42,575 nt of DNA from Lachnospiraceae bacterium (GTDB lineage: Bacteria > Bacillota > Clostridia > Lachnospirales > Lachnospiraceae), in assembly GCA_017455005.1 (NCBI GenBank), contig JAFTBX010000035.1, positions 1-42,575 on the forward strand. The letters are read 5' to 3'. A program made the translations under genes and the position numbers. This document shows positions 23,956 to 32,599 of this stretch, in pieces. A model generated the notes under the pieces. The model did not search any database and was not told where the DNA came from. It saw only the letters and a list, made by a program, of their open reading frames with translations. The stretch's first letter is position 1, and each line of letters starts with the position of its first letter.

Positions 23956-25827
23956 TCATTCTCCATTATACTCATTCATATCTTCAATGATCGCAAGCGC
24001 TGTTCGGATGCCATCTACTGCCGCAGAGGTGATTCCGCCGGCATATCCCGCGCCCTCTCCGGCCGGATACAGGCCGTACAGCACCGTATGCTCTGCCGAA
24101 CCATCATTTTCTGCCGCACCCTCGGGCATAAGCTGCGCAAGCCTCCCCGCGGTTCTGGTGATTCGTACCGGGCTGGAGGTCCTTGCCTCGACGCCCGCGA
24201 TCACCGCCCTCGGATCGTCGTACCCCGGAATCGTCCTTGCAAAAGCCTTCATACCGTCAAGCACGGCTTCCGCAACGTACCCGGGCAGCATGCCCCGAAC
24301 ATCGGCAGCAGCGGCGTAGCCCTTGAAGCAGGGCGAAAAACGCTCCCACGAAGGGTCAGCATTTTCTTCCGCGTTCCAGATCCCGGAAGGTTCCTTCACA
24401 TCCGCTTTAAACTCCCCGTAGGTCTCATAAGGTATGATCCCGTTGAGCGATTGATAGGCGGCTTCTTCCAGACCTCGCTGAAAGCTTAACCCGGAAAGCG
24501 GGTCATCGGAACGCATGTAGTCATCCGGCGTAACATTGACGATCAGCGCAGAGTTTGCGGTGCCGCTGTCCCGTCTGTGATAACTCATACCGTTGATACA
24601 GAGGCGCCCCTCCTCCGAGGAACTGTTAACCACGTAGCCCCCAGGACACATACAGAAGCTGTATATGCTGCGTCCGTTTTCCGCCTGATGGGTCAGCTTA
24701 TACGGGGAAGGTCCAAGTATCGCTGCCTTATCTTCGAGGCGCTCTGCGCCGTACAGAGCACGGTCCACAAGTTCCTGCGGATGCTGCACCCTCACGCCGA
24801 CTGCAAAAGCCTTCGGTTCCATGTAAATACCGTCAGCATGCAGCATTTCATAGGTATCCCGCGCGCTGTGTCCGGTCGCAAGGATGACATGCCTTGTATC
24901 GATTCGCTCGCGCTTACCGGTCTTTAAGTCCGTATAAAGCACTGCAGAGACTTTTCTTCCATCGGCCGCATCCACCTTAAGCTGCGCAGCACCTGCTTGA
25001 TCATCATACACCAGGCCGTCAAATCTCGAGTGAAAGCGGTACTCACCGCCCGCTTCTTCCACATATCGGCGGATACTGCGGATAACGCCTACAAGCACAT
25101 CTGTGCCGATATGCGGCTTCTGGTCATAAAGGATGCTTTCATCCGCGCCGAAGCGCACAAAAGTCCGCAGCACATATTCGATAAAACCGCCCTGCTCCAT
25201 GATCGAAGAGTTGAGCTTGCCGTCGGAAAAAGTTCCCGCGCCGCCCTCGCCGAACTGGATGTTGCAGTCAGGGTCAAGCTTGCCGCTTTCAAAGAAAAGA
25301 TCTGTCTTGCGCGTGCGCTCTTCCACCGGGCCTCCACGCTCCAGGATGATCGGCTTTAAGCCGCTTTCACTAAGCGCGACCGCAGCGAACAGGCCGCAGG
25401 GACCGGATCCGACGATGACAGGACGATATACCTCCGTACCGTCATTTTCCGACAGGTGCTTTTGCAGTTTCGGTACAGCGAAAGGCTTTTTCGTTTCCTG
25501 TGTAATGCTGCGGTTCCTAAGACCCTGGATATATTGAAGCTCCGTTTCCGCTGTCGGTCCCGTCACGGAATCATGCAGCCTTAAATCCAGCGAATAAACA
25601 AAGAAAATGTCGTTTTTATCCCTGGCGTCTGTCGAGCGCCGGAGGATCCTGAGCTTCCGGATGTCTTTCACGCGGCATTTGAGCATCTTTGCCGCGCGTT
25701 CGTAAAGAAGCTTCTGCTCCCGCTCCTTTGCCTTTTTCGTCCAGCCGCCCGTGGACGGATCCACATCCGCCGAGCCTCCCGGGCAGACTTCAAATATCGG
25801 TATTTTCAGCTGATTGATCCTGATCAT
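23956..25827 (-). CDS. Uncharacterised FAD-dependent oxidoreductase (COG2509 type)
   Basis: 623 residues. N-terminal domain of about 130 residues (IRINQLKIPI, then KMLKCRVKDIRKLRILRRS) precedes a Rossmann FAD site VIVGSGPCGLFAAVALSESG (about 137-156) with ILERGG after it. Later marks are IQFGEGGAGTFSDGKLNS, HVILATGHSARDTYEML, YSFCMCPGGYVVNSSSE and the closing YPAGEGAGYAGGI. These are features of the large FAD-dependent dehydrogenase family COG2509, for which no reaction is firmly known. It overlaps the following COG2081 gene by 4 bases, so two unrelated flavoproteins are produced together. Confidence 0.85.
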   Translation of the reverse strand: MIRINQLKIPIFEVCPGGSADVDPSTGGWTKKAKEREQKLLYERAAKMLKCRVKDIRKLRILRRSTDARDKNDIFFVYSLDLRLHDSVTGPTAETELQYIQGLRNRSITQETKKPFAVPKLQKHLSENDGTEVYRPVIVGSGPCGLFAAVALSESGLKPIILERGGPVEERTRKTDLFFESGKLDPDCNIQFGEGGAGTFSDGKLNSSIMEQGGFIEYVLRTFVRFGADESILYDQKPHIGTDVLVGVIRSIRRYVEEAGGEYRFHSRFDGLVYDDQAGAAQLKVDAADGRKVSAVLYTDLKTGKRERIDTRHVILATGHSARDTYEMLHADGIYMEPKAFAVGVRVQHPQELVDRALYGAERLEDKAAILGPSPYKLTHQAENGRSIYSFCMCPGGYVVNSSSEEGRLCINGMSYHRRDSGTANSALIVNVTPDDYMRSDDPLSGLSFQRGLEEAAYQSLNGIIPYETYGEFKADVKEPSGIWNAEENADPSWERFSPCFKGYAAAADVRGMLPGYVAEAVLDGMKAFARTIPGYDDPRAVIAGVEARTSSPVRITRTAGRLAQLMPEGAAENDGSAEHTVLYGLYPAGEGAGYAGGITSAAVDGIRTALAIIEDMNEYNGE

Positions 25828-27044
25828 GTCAATGTAGTCGATCCTGTATTATCATAATTTGCTGCCGCCAAGCCCGCGATCCTGCCGCAGGCCCATGCAA
25901 AATGGAGATTATAGCCGCCGCAGTCCCCATGGACATCGAGGAGCTCTCCACAGACATATAAGCCCGGAAGCCTTCGGCACTGCATATCCGCGGGGTCGAT
26001 CTCGCTTAAACTGATGCCGCCTGCGCAGCACTGCGCGCGGTCAAAGCCCGCGGTGCGGTGGATCTCAAATACATGATGGAGACACGGTTTATCATTCATC
26101 TCAATATCCGCTTTGAGGCTGACGGGAAGTCCCGTTTTCAGCGCTGCGGACGCGACGGCACTCAGCTGCATGACGGGGATCCCGCTCAGCGAGTGCTCAT
26201 TTAACTGGATCTCGCCGCTTTCAGATAAACTGAGCTTTCTGCCGGCTTTCGTCCCGATGACAAGCGTCACCGTACCGTCCGCCCGCACGCCCTTCCAGTC
26301 GCGCAGCAGTTCATCCTTCGAATAAAGCGCGCATAACGCAGGAAGAAAGCTATGAAATCTAAGACCGAGGTCCTTCAGGAAGGGATAGAGCGAACTGTCC
26401 GAACCTGTGACGGGGTAAGCATTTGATCCCGCGGCCAGGATGACGGCGTCACAGTTTACCTTGTAAGCGGCCGTATGGCCGTTTTCCGGCGCATAGTACT
26501 GCACTTCCCAGCGCCTTTCCGCCCCGCCGCTCACAAAGCGCACTAAAGCAAGCTTTGCGCAAAAGCAAAAACGCACGCCGAGCTCTTCCGCACGTTTCAA
26601 TAACGCAGCTTTAACACCCCTTGCGTCCTGATCCTTCGGATAGACATAGCCGGTCTCATCAAAACGGTAATGTCTGATTTCCGGTTCGATCCCAAGCCTG
26701 CGGAAGGTATCGATACAGTCTTCACACGTAAAAGCATCAAGGACTGCAGATACGAAGTCCTCTGCATATGCTCTGTCCCGGGCGATATCATGGCTCTGAC
26801 CGTCTTCATCCGTAAGAAGGCAAAGCGTCTCTTCCAGAGAATGATAATGCCTCGTGCCCACATCCGTGTTGGTGTAATTACAGCGGCCCGCGCCTGTAAG
26901 TAGGAGCTTGTTTCCGGCGCTTTTCATATGTTCCAGCACCAAAACATCGGCCCCATGTTCTGCCGCGCTAATGGCAGCCATGAGACCGGACGCACCGGCA
27001 CCGATGATAATGATTTGATTTCTCTTCTCCGGCATATTCATCAT
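25824..27044 (-). CDS. NAD(P)/FAD-dependent oxidoreductase, HI0933/YhiN family (COG2081)
   Basis: 406 residues. The FAD-binding start is IIIIGAGASGLMAAISAAEHGA (about 11-32), followed by the family mark NKLLLTGAGRCNYTN and ending with GLYVCGELLDVHGDCGGYNLHFAWACGRIAG. Function of the family is unknown. It comes shortly after the flippase gene (84-base gap) and overlaps COG2509 by 4 bases. The start is uncertain: three ATG codons lie within four positions (27044, 27041, 27035) and none has a clear ribosome site; the third begins at MPEKRNQ. Confidence 0.87.
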   Translation of the reverse strand: MMNMPEKRNQIIIIGAGASGLMAAISAAEHGADVLVLEHMKSAGNKLLLTGAGRCNYTNTDVGTRHYHSLEETLCLLTDEDGQSHDIARDRAYAEDFVSAVLDAFTCEDCIDTFRRLGIEPEIRHYRFDETGYVYPKDQDARGVKAALLKRAEELGVRFCFCAKLALVRFVSGGAERRWEVQYYAPENGHTAAYKVNCDAVILAAGSNAYPVTGSDSSLYPFLKDLGLRFHSFLPALCALYSKDELLRDWKGVRADGTVTLVIGTKAGRKLSLSESGEIQLNEHSLSGIPVMQLSAVASAALKTGLPVSLKADIEMNDKPCLHHVFEIHRTAGFDRAQCCAGGISLSEIDPADMQCRRLPGLYVCGELLDVHGDCGGYNLHFAWACGRIAGLAAANYDNTGSTTLT

Positions 27045-27128
27045 ATATGGTTTACGTCGTCATTTGCAGATCTCAGCCTTTACAGGCGGGCCTGTACGCG
27101 GGATCCGCAGCCGATGACGCGGTCACTC

Positions 27129-28997
27129 TTACATCAATCCGAGTCTGTGCAGGACTTTATAGATCCGAAGTCCCATCGGCATCTCAAGGAGTTCCTCCTT
27201 GTTAAAGGCCCGAAGCACGATCAGCGCCGGGAAATAAACCAGCACCGCGATGCCGATGCAGACGGCGATCATCAGCGCAAGTCCTGCCTTGCGGTCCGCG
27301 AAGCCTGCAGGCAGCAGGCCCTTCATCGCGAAATAAACAAAGAAAACGACAACGCCCATGATGGCGGACGCTATAAACGGCACAAAAAAGGTCTTCCACT
27401 TGCTTAAGGTATACGGCACGTGGCGATGCATGCAAAAGCTGTTCAGCAGGCATACGACCAGCGCAAAGACAGCATTGGCATAGATCACGGCATGGATGTC
27501 ATGCTTGACATACATAAAGCCGATCAGTGCGACGACATGGATAATAAGCGCAACAACCGCGTTCCTAAGAGGCTCGGAGAGATAACCGAGTCCCTGCAGG
27601 ATGCCGTTCGTGATCGTCGAAAGTGAAAACAGGATGATCGGGACCGCGCCCCAGCGCAGAACGTCGATCAGCAGGGTATTATCCTGCCCCGAAAAAAGCA
27701 GGCTGCAGATCGGCTCCGCGAGTACGAAGAGGCCGACAGCTGCCGGCATGGAGATCAGCATGACAAACTGCTGGCTCAGCTTGATCTTCTGAACTACAAG
27801 ACGCGTGTTCCGTTCCGCGACCGCGTTGGTCAGTGAAGGTATGACGGACGAGCTTAAGGAGTTCGCCATTGCCACCGGGATGTTGAAAAGGATACGGTAT
27901 TCACCGAACACACCCCAGAGGAAAACGACCGAGCCCGCAAGACCGAATGTGCCCATCATACGGCTGAACAGAAAGTCGTCGAGAACTGTACTGATGTTAT
28001 AGACCGTCGAGCTTAAAAGGATCGGCAGCAAAGTGATGAGAAGGACGAACGCGATCTGCCCCGCACTCTCCCGTTTATATCCTCGTCCGACAGCTCTCGC
28101 AGCGCCGAGGACCTCTCCGCCGCCCCGTCTTCCGCGGGAGCGCGGTCTCCTCGCCGCGTTTCTTCCGGAAGATGCACGGCCTTCCGAAGCATCATAAACT
28201 CTTCCTGAAGAGCGGGCCGATGTCTCCTCATAATCATCGTCATAGGCATCGGGCTCATCCTGCCTGAAGGAAGCCGCAGGACTGAACTCGTCCTGATCAC
28301 CGCCGTTACCTGCAGGAAGCCGTCCGTAAAGCAGCATCAGAAGAATAAAGAACAGCAGCGCAACAAGCGCTCCGGCACCGGTACCGATCGTACCGCCTGC
28401 CGCGCCGAATGCATAACTGTACTCCGTAGAGTTATAGACAAGGTTTGCCCTGAGTCCGTAGTTAAAGAGCAGCAAGGCCATGACGATCGAGACGACGGCG
28501 TTTACGACCTGCTCGAAGATCTGTGATACCGCGGTCGGGACCATATCTCCCGTGCCCTGGAAATAGCCGCGCAGTACACCGAGATACGCCATGACCCACA
28601 CGGTCGGCGCCAAAGTACGAAGCGCGTACTCGGTAAAAGGTTTATTCATCGCCACGGCGATCGGATGCGCAAAGAAAAACATCACGCCGCACATCAGGCC
28701 GCCGACCAGCGTCGCGTAGATAAAGGCGACGCGCAGCGTCATCCTGACGTCGTCATAGCGCCCGTGCGCAAGCCTTACCGAGATGACCTTGGAGATCGCG
28801 GTCGGCAGTGAATAAGAGCTGAGGATGAGAAGTATATTGTAAATGCTGTAAGCGGAGGTATAGTATCCGTTGCCGCGGGTCCCGATGACATCGATCAGCG
28901 GGATACGGTAAAGCATGCCGATCAGCCGGCAGACAATGCCGGTGATCGCCAGGATGCTTCCCTGCGCTATGAAATTGTGTTTTGCATTTGTTTTCAT
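27129..28997 (-). CDS. SpoVB/MurJ-like polysaccharide flippase with a charged cytoplasmic insertion
   Basis: 622 residues, about 14 membrane helices, MOP-superfamily exporter. Conserved parts include GSILAITGIVCRLIGMLYRIPL, GNGYYTSAYSIYNILL, SYSLPTAISKVIS and RGYFQGTGDMVPTAVSQI. Members flip lipid-linked sugars such as lipid II or, in spore formers, SpoVB substrates; which one applies cannot be told. Between helices 6 and 7 lies an extra hydrophilic loop of about 85 residues (226-310): acidic first (about 232-258, with DAYDDDYEE), then Arg-rich (about 283-293, RRPRSRGRRGG). Such a loop is normally short. The start codon lies 10 bases from a strong stem-loop (29008-29056). Confidence 0.9.
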   Translation of the reverse strand: MKTNAKHNFIAQGSILAITGIVCRLIGMLYRIPLIDVIGTRGNGYYTSAYSIYNILLILSSYSLPTAISKVISVRLAHGRYDDVRMTLRVAFIYATLVGGLMCGVMFFFAHPIAVAMNKPFTEYALRTLAPTVWVMAYLGVLRGYFQGTGDMVPTAVSQIFEQVVNAVVSIVMALLLFNYGLRANLVYNSTEYSYAFGAAGGTIGTGAGALVALLFFILLMLLYGRLPAGNGGDQDEFSPAASFRQDEPDAYDDDYEETSARSSGRVYDASEGRASSGRNAARRPRSRGRRGGGEVLGAARAVGRGYKRESAGQIAFVLLITLLPILLSSTVYNISTVLDDFLFSRMMGTFGLAGSVVFLWGVFGEYRILFNIPVAMANSLSSSVIPSLTNAVAERNTRLVVQKIKLSQQFVMLISMPAAVGLFVLAEPICSLLFSGQDNTLLIDVLRWGAVPIILFSLSTITNGILQGLGYLSEPLRNAVVALIIHVVALIGFMYVKHDIHAVIYANAVFALVVCLLNSFCMHRHVPYTLSKWKTFFVPFIASAIMGVVVFFVYFAMKGLLPAGFADRKAGLALMIAVCIGIAVLVYFPALIVLRAFNKEELLEMPMGLRIYKVLHRLGLM

Positions 28998-29007
28998 AAT
29001 CAGTTAA

Positions 29008-29056
29008 GGACTTTCCGGATACAGATAACGCCGTGTCATCTGTATCCGGTCAGTCC
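29008..29056 (-). promoter_or_regulatory. Strong stem-loop directly before the flippase start
   Basis: GGACT-tt-CCGGATACAGAT pairs with ATCTGTATCCGG-tc-AGTCC around an 11-base loop: 17 pairs with one 2x2 internal loop. A smaller stem GGGCTT / AAGCCC lies beside it (about 29057-29072). On the minus strand no T run follows, so it is unlikely to be a terminator. The only purine-rich stretch before the start (GGAAAG) is inside the 3' arm, so the fold could limit ribosome access. Confidence 0.5.
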
Positions 29057-29103
29057 GGGCTTATCCAAGCCCAGGAAAGATTAAACTAGCTGATACAAAA
29101 TAA

Positions 29104-29700
29104 TTATCTGGTATACCCGAGTTTGGTAAGGATCGCTTCCTGCTTTTCTTCCATGAGAGCCGCGTCATCCGTCGTCATATGGTCATAACCGATCAGGTGC
29201 AGAATGCTGTGCGCGATCTGGAATGCGTACTCTCTTCTGATGTCATGGCCGTACTCATCCGCCTGGAACAGACAGTGATCGATGGAAAGGATGATGTCTC
29301 CCAAAAGGAGTTCGCCGGTATCGGGATTAAATACCCCGTCTGCCATATAGGCAAATTCATCCGTCACCGTCAGCTTATCAATATCCGAAAAATCGCCGGG
29401 TTTTTCAAACTCGATCATCGGGAAGCTGAGCACATCGGTACTCTTATCCATGCCACGATTTGTGTTGTTGAACTCACGGATCGCCAGGTCATCAACCAGG
29501 ACGACATTGACCTCGGCTTCATACTGGCAGTTGTGCTGCTCCAAAGCCTCCAGGATCACATTGTTCGCGATCTCTTCATACTCATCCTGCTTCAGGAACC
29601 GACGAAGGTTCATCTTCTGCTGCGCAGTCGCCTCAATGCCCATTTCACGGTCAAATGCGGGACTATAACTGGGATACTCATTTTCTACAATAATTGCCAA
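29104..29700 (-). CDS. ybeY: rRNA maturation endoribonuclease YbeY
   Basis: 198 residues. Single-strand RNase needed for 16S rRNA 3'-end maturation and ribosome quality control. The zinc site HxxxHxxxxxH is HSILHLIGYDH (His164, 168, 174; the usual Gly after the first His is Ser). MDKSTDVLSFP and LLLGDIILS are further family marks. The TTG start at 29700 gives MAIIVENE, which aligns with the usual MxIxIEN start; about 25 extra residues (YPSYSPAFDREMGIEATAQ region) precede the core. Ribosome site is weak. It follows phoH after 83 bases, the standard phoH-ybeY pairing. Confidence 0.93.
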   Translation of the reverse strand: MAIIVENEYPSYSPAFDREMGIEATAQQKMNLRRFLKQDEYEEIANNVILEALEQHNCQYEAEVNVVLVDDLAIREFNNTNRGMDKSTDVLSFPMIEFEKPGDFSDIDKLTVTDEFAYMADGVFNPDTGELLLGDIILSIDHCLFQADEYGHDIRREYAFQIAHSILHLIGYDHMTTDDAALMEEKQEAILTKLGYTR

Positions 29701-29783
29701 TGTTCTGCTTTCTGCACGGATACGTCCGTGCGCGTGTATTATAAAATGCAGCCGTGGAGCTTATGGCCGCGGGTGCCCGTTGA

Positions 29784-30770
29784 TCAGCGCCTGTGCTTTT
29801 CCTGCTGGCGAGCCTCGTACTCATCATACGCCTTTACGATCTTCTGTACAAGAGGATGACGTACTACATCTGCCGCCGTAAGCTCGGCGAAACCGATATC
29901 ATCGATCCTGGAAAGAACCTTCATGGAGACTTCCAGGCCGGATATCTGACCCTTTTCAAGGTCCTTCTGCGTCAGGTCGCCGGTAACGACGACCTTGGAT
30001 CCGAAACCGATACGGGTAAGGAACATCTTCATCTGCGCAGGCGTCGTGTTCTGCGCCTCGTCCAGGATAATGAAGGCGTTGTCGAGCGTACGGCCGCGCA
30101 TATAGGCAAGCGGCGCTACCTCGATCAGGCCCTTTTCCTGATTCGCGACAAAGGAGTCTGCGCCCATGATGTTGTAGAGCGCGTCGTACAGCGGCCGGAG
30201 GTACGGATCGATCTTCTGCTGCAGGTCGCCGGGAAGGAAGCCGAGCTTCTCCCCCGCTTCGATCGCTGGCCTGGTCAGGATAATGCGCTGGACCTCCTGG
30301 TCCTTGAATGCCTTAATGGCAAGCGCCATGGCAAGATAGGTCTTGCCTGTACCGGCGGGACCCACGCCGAAAGTGATCATCTTTGAACGGATAAGGTCGA
30401 CATAATTCTTCTGCCCGAAGGTCTTGGGTTTGATCGGTCTGCCGGTAATACTTCTGCAGATGATGTCCCGGTCGATCTCGACCATTTCTTTTTCCTGGCC
30501 GTTTCCTTCCATGCTGAGAGAAAGGATATAGTCCACCTGCTGCTCACTGATGCTGCCGCTCTGCTCGCTTAAGGAAAGCAGTCCGTCCAGGACGGCTGCA
30601 GCGCGCTCAGCATTGACCGCGGCGCCTTCCGAAGTGATCCGCACGGTTCCGTTATGTTCTGTTATATCGACCTCCAGGGCTCGCTCGATCTTTTTCAGAT
30701 ACTTGTCAAAGCTTCCGAAGATGTTCTTTTCGTGTTCAATGGGGATATCTCTGGTGATTTCTGCCGGCAT
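29784..30770 (-). CDS. phoH: PhoH family ATPase
   Basis: 328 residues from the ATG at 30770, chosen because AAAGGA lies 7 bases before it; an upstream in-frame ATG at 30821 has no site and the extra residues look unlike the family. N-terminal KH-like region (about 20-75), then the PhoH ATPase domain: [17 protein letters not shown] (Walker A about 137-144), [40 protein letters not shown] (Walker B) and [13 protein letters not shown]. Predicted RNA-linked helicase/ATPase that works with YbeY, encoded next. The rpsU terminator upstream means phoH is probably driven from the 79-base gap before it, where I see no clear promoter. Confidence 0.92.
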   Translation of the reverse strand: MPAEITRDIPIEHEKNIFGSFDKYLKKIERALEVDITEHNGTVRITSEGAAVNAERAAAVLDGLLSLSEQSGSISEQQVDYILSLSMEGNGQEKEMVEIDRDIICRSITGRPIKPKTFGQKNYVDLIRSKMITFGVGPAGTGKTYLAMALAIKAFKDQEVQRIILTRPAIEAGEKLGFLPGDLQQKIDPYLRPLYDALYNIMGADSFVANQEKGLIEVAPLAYMRGRTLDNAFIILDEAQNTTPAQMKMFLTRIGFGSKVVVTGDLTQKDLEKGQISGLEVSMKVLSRIDDIGFAELTAADVVRHPLVQKIVKAYDEYEARQQEKHRR

Positions 30771-30849
30771 ATAGGATCCTTTAATAGATAATAGTCCTGA
30801 AAGCAACTGCTCGTGCCGCATCCTGCCGAATACGGATAAAAACAGTTAC

Positions 30850-30893
30850 CCCTTGAAAAACATTTAGCCTCTACTCCGGCGGAATAGAGGCTA
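30850..30893 (-). terminator. Intrinsic terminator of rpsU
   Basis: Perfect 9-bp stem TAGCCTCTA / TAGAGGCTA (30865-30893), 11-base loop, then AATGTTTTTC on the minus strand, starting 6 bases after the rpsU stop. Confidence 0.88.
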
Positions 30894-30899
30894 TCTTTC

Positions 30900-31076
30900 T
30901 TAGTTGTACTTACGCTTCCTTGCTGCCTCAGACTTCTTCTTACGTCTGACGCTCGGCTTCTCGTAATGTTCTCTCTTACGAATCTCCTGCTGAATACCAG
31001 CCTTGGCACAGTTTCTCTTGAATCTGCGAAGAGCGGAATCCAAAGACTCGTTCTCCTTAACGATAACGTTTGACAA
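30900..31076 (-). CDS. rpsU: 30S ribosomal protein S21, TTG start
   Basis: 58 residues beginning [18 protein letters not shown] and ending in the basic [18 protein letters not shown]21 sits on the small subunit near the anti-Shine-Dalgarno end of 16S rRNA. The family's first residues (MSNVIV) are matched only if the TTG at 31076 is the start; GGAGG is 10 bases before it. The in-frame ATG at 31124 would add 16 residues not found in S21. It has its own promoter and terminator, so it is a single-gene unit. The poor start codon may set a low or controlled rate. Confidence 0.95.
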   Translation of the reverse strand: MSNVIVKENESLDSALRRFKRNCAKAGIQQEIRKREHYEKPSVRRKKKSEAARKRKYN

Positions 31077-31160
31077 AGACCCCTTACCTCCCTCCGGTGG
31101 CCGTTTATGTAGCTTCATGTACATGCCACAAGTGTGCGGGGTATAATTGCACTGCTTAAC

Positions 31161-31189
31161 GTTATATCATAATTTTCCAGACTATGCAA
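31161..31189 (-). promoter_or_regulatory. Sigma-A promoter of rpsU
   Basis: Minus strand: -35 TTGCAT (31184-31189), 17-base spacer ending in TGA (extended -10), -10 TATAAC (31161-31166). The leader is about 75 bases. Confidence 0.7.
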
Positions 31190-31218
31190 GAAAATTTTTT
31201 CTTTTGTTTTACAGTATC

Positions 31219-32349
31219 TTATTCCATCGCCTCGAGCAGCTTCATGACGGTACTTTCGTACTTATCGACCTGCGCGCCGACGATCGGGTCGCCGATCATA
31301 TAGCCCTCGCTGTCGATAAAGAACGTGGTCGGGAAGCCGGTCACCGGGAAAAGCTGTTCAACATGCTCCGGAGCCTGAATATTCAGATAAGTCACGCCGT
31401 TTTCTTCCAGGATCTTCTGACATTCTTCCACTTCACCGTCGTTGCTGCTTTCATACATCAGGCCTACGACAGCGCAGTTTTCCTCCATCAGACGTTGATG
31501 GATCTGCTCAAGTTCCGGCATCTCGTTGATACAAAAGCCGCACCAGGAGGTCCAGACGTTGAGCATTGTGATCTTATGTCCGGCAAAGAGATCTTCACTG
31601 CTGACGGTATTGCCATCTGCATCCGTGGTAACAAAACTGAGCTTTTCTCCGCTGCGCACAGCGATTACTTCTCTTGCGCCGGTGAGTATGATGTCCGCTT
31701 TGGCCGCTTCGACCTCTTTTTGCACCTCGGAAAAGACGGTTTCGTCATCTGAAGCGCTGTCAGCTGCCGCGTCACTTCCTTCCGATTCAGATGCCAGCTT
31801 CAGCCAGAAATATGCAGTATCGCCGGCGGTGCCTGCAGGCATTAATTCGTATGCCGGTAAGGATGAACCGTCCAGAACATTACGCAGCTCTTCTTCGCCG
31901 CGTCCGCCGTTGATTGAGATCATCATGAACAGTTCTTTAACATCATCCGCGATCGTCATGAACTCTTCTTCGGTCATCGCATCAAGGGATGCAAGGCTTG
32001 CGGGATAATAATAAAGGCCTGCAAGGTAGATCCCGTCCGTCACTTCCGCGTCAAGCTCCTGCAGCCAGATGCTGTCGGAATATGTGTCTTCCGCTTCAAG
32101 CCTCGGAAAATAAAGTCCGTTATGCGGGAACTCATGATATTCCGAAGAGTTTTCCGAAGCAGCTGACGTTTCAGCGGACGCCTCTGCAGTAGTTTCTGTC
32201 CCGACTGTCTGTTCTGCAGGTCCATTCTTCCCGCATCCGGAAAGACAAAGCAGAGAAGCTGCAAGAAGCAGCATAAGGCCGCTGTTTAAAAAGCCTTCAT
32301 ACTTTGACCGGCTGGTCTTTTTTGTATGCTTATCCATCGTCATCGTCAT
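31219..32349 (-). CDS. TlpA-type thiol-disulfide lipoprotein
   Basis: 376 residues. A lipoprotein signal with lipobox LSGC puts the lipidated Cys at residue 39. Next comes a Thr/Ala/Ser/Glu-rich linker (about 45-72), then a mixed domain of unknown type (75-195, YHEFPHNGLYFPRLEAEDTY onward), an acidic Ser/Ala stretch, and a C-terminal thioredoxin fold (about 225-376) with WTSWCGFC (Cys270, Cys273), INEMPELEQIHQRL and GFPTTFFIDSEGYMIG including the cis-Pro site. It should reduce or shuffle disulfides outside the membrane; the partner is unknown. ATG at 32349 follows GAGGAGG by 8 bases. A tRNA terminator lies upstream; its own promoter is not evident. Confidence 0.87.
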   Translation of the reverse strand: MTMTMDKHTKKTSRSKYEGFLNSGLMLLLAASLLCLSGCGKNGPAEQTVGTETTAEASAETSAASENSSEYHEFPHNGLYFPRLEAEDTYSDSIWLQELDAEVTDGIYLAGLYYYPASLASLDAMTEEEFMTIADDVKELFMMISINGGRGEEELRNVLDGSSLPAYELMPAGTAGDTAYFWLKLASESEGSDAAADSASDDETVFSEVQKEVEAAKADIILTGAREVIAVRSGEKLSFVTTDADGNTVSSEDLFAGHKITMLNVWTSWCGFCINEMPELEQIHQRLMEENCAVVGLMYESSNDGEVEECQKILEENGVTYLNIQAPEHVEQLFPVTGFPTTFFIDSEGYMIGDPIVGAQVDKYESTVMKLLEAME

Positions 32350-32395
32350 GCTGCAGGCCTCCTCACTTCAAAACCCTTATAATCAATCAAGAATA

Positions 32396-32425
32396 AATAA
32401 AAATAAAAGCCCTGATGATCAGGGC
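32396..32425 (-). terminator. Terminator of tRNA-Pro(GGG)
   Basis: Perfect stem GCCCTGAT / ATCAGGGC around one base (32409-32425), followed on the minus strand by TTTTATTTTTATT, 6 bases after the tRNA end. Confidence 0.9.
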
Positions 32426-32430
32426 CTTCG

Positions 32431-32504
32431 TCGGGGTGACAAGATTTGAACTTGCGACCTCTCGGCCCCCAGCCGAGCGCGCTACCAAACTACGCCACAC
32501 CCCG
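32431..32504 (-). tRNA. tRNA-Pro, anticodon GGG
   Basis: 74 nt. Acceptor CGGGGTG / CACCCCG, anticodon stem CTCGG / CCGAG with loop CTGGGGG (anticodon GGG), T stem GCAAG / CTTGT with loop TTCAAAT, discriminator A. CCA is not encoded. Confidence 0.95.
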
Positions 32505-32549
32505 TTATGATGATCGGTGTTCGGAACAAACCGTTGCGCCGACCATATA

Positions 32550-32578
32550 TTTATATCACCTTTGACAAAGAAACGCAA
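32550..32578 (-). promoter_or_regulatory. Sigma-A promoter of tRNA-Pro(GGG)
   Basis: Minus strand: -35 TTGCGT (32573-32578), 17-base spacer ending TGA (extended -10), -10 TATAAA (32550-32555), 45 bases before the tRNA. Confidence 0.65.
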
Positions 32579-32599
32579 GCACTAATTCGTTTAGAACAC

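Noticed and set aside
32387..32578. Short minus-strand open frame across tRNA-Pro(GGG)
   Set aside because: It simply translates the tRNA and its flanks; the same false frame appears across tRNA-Pro(UGG) at 38196-38444.
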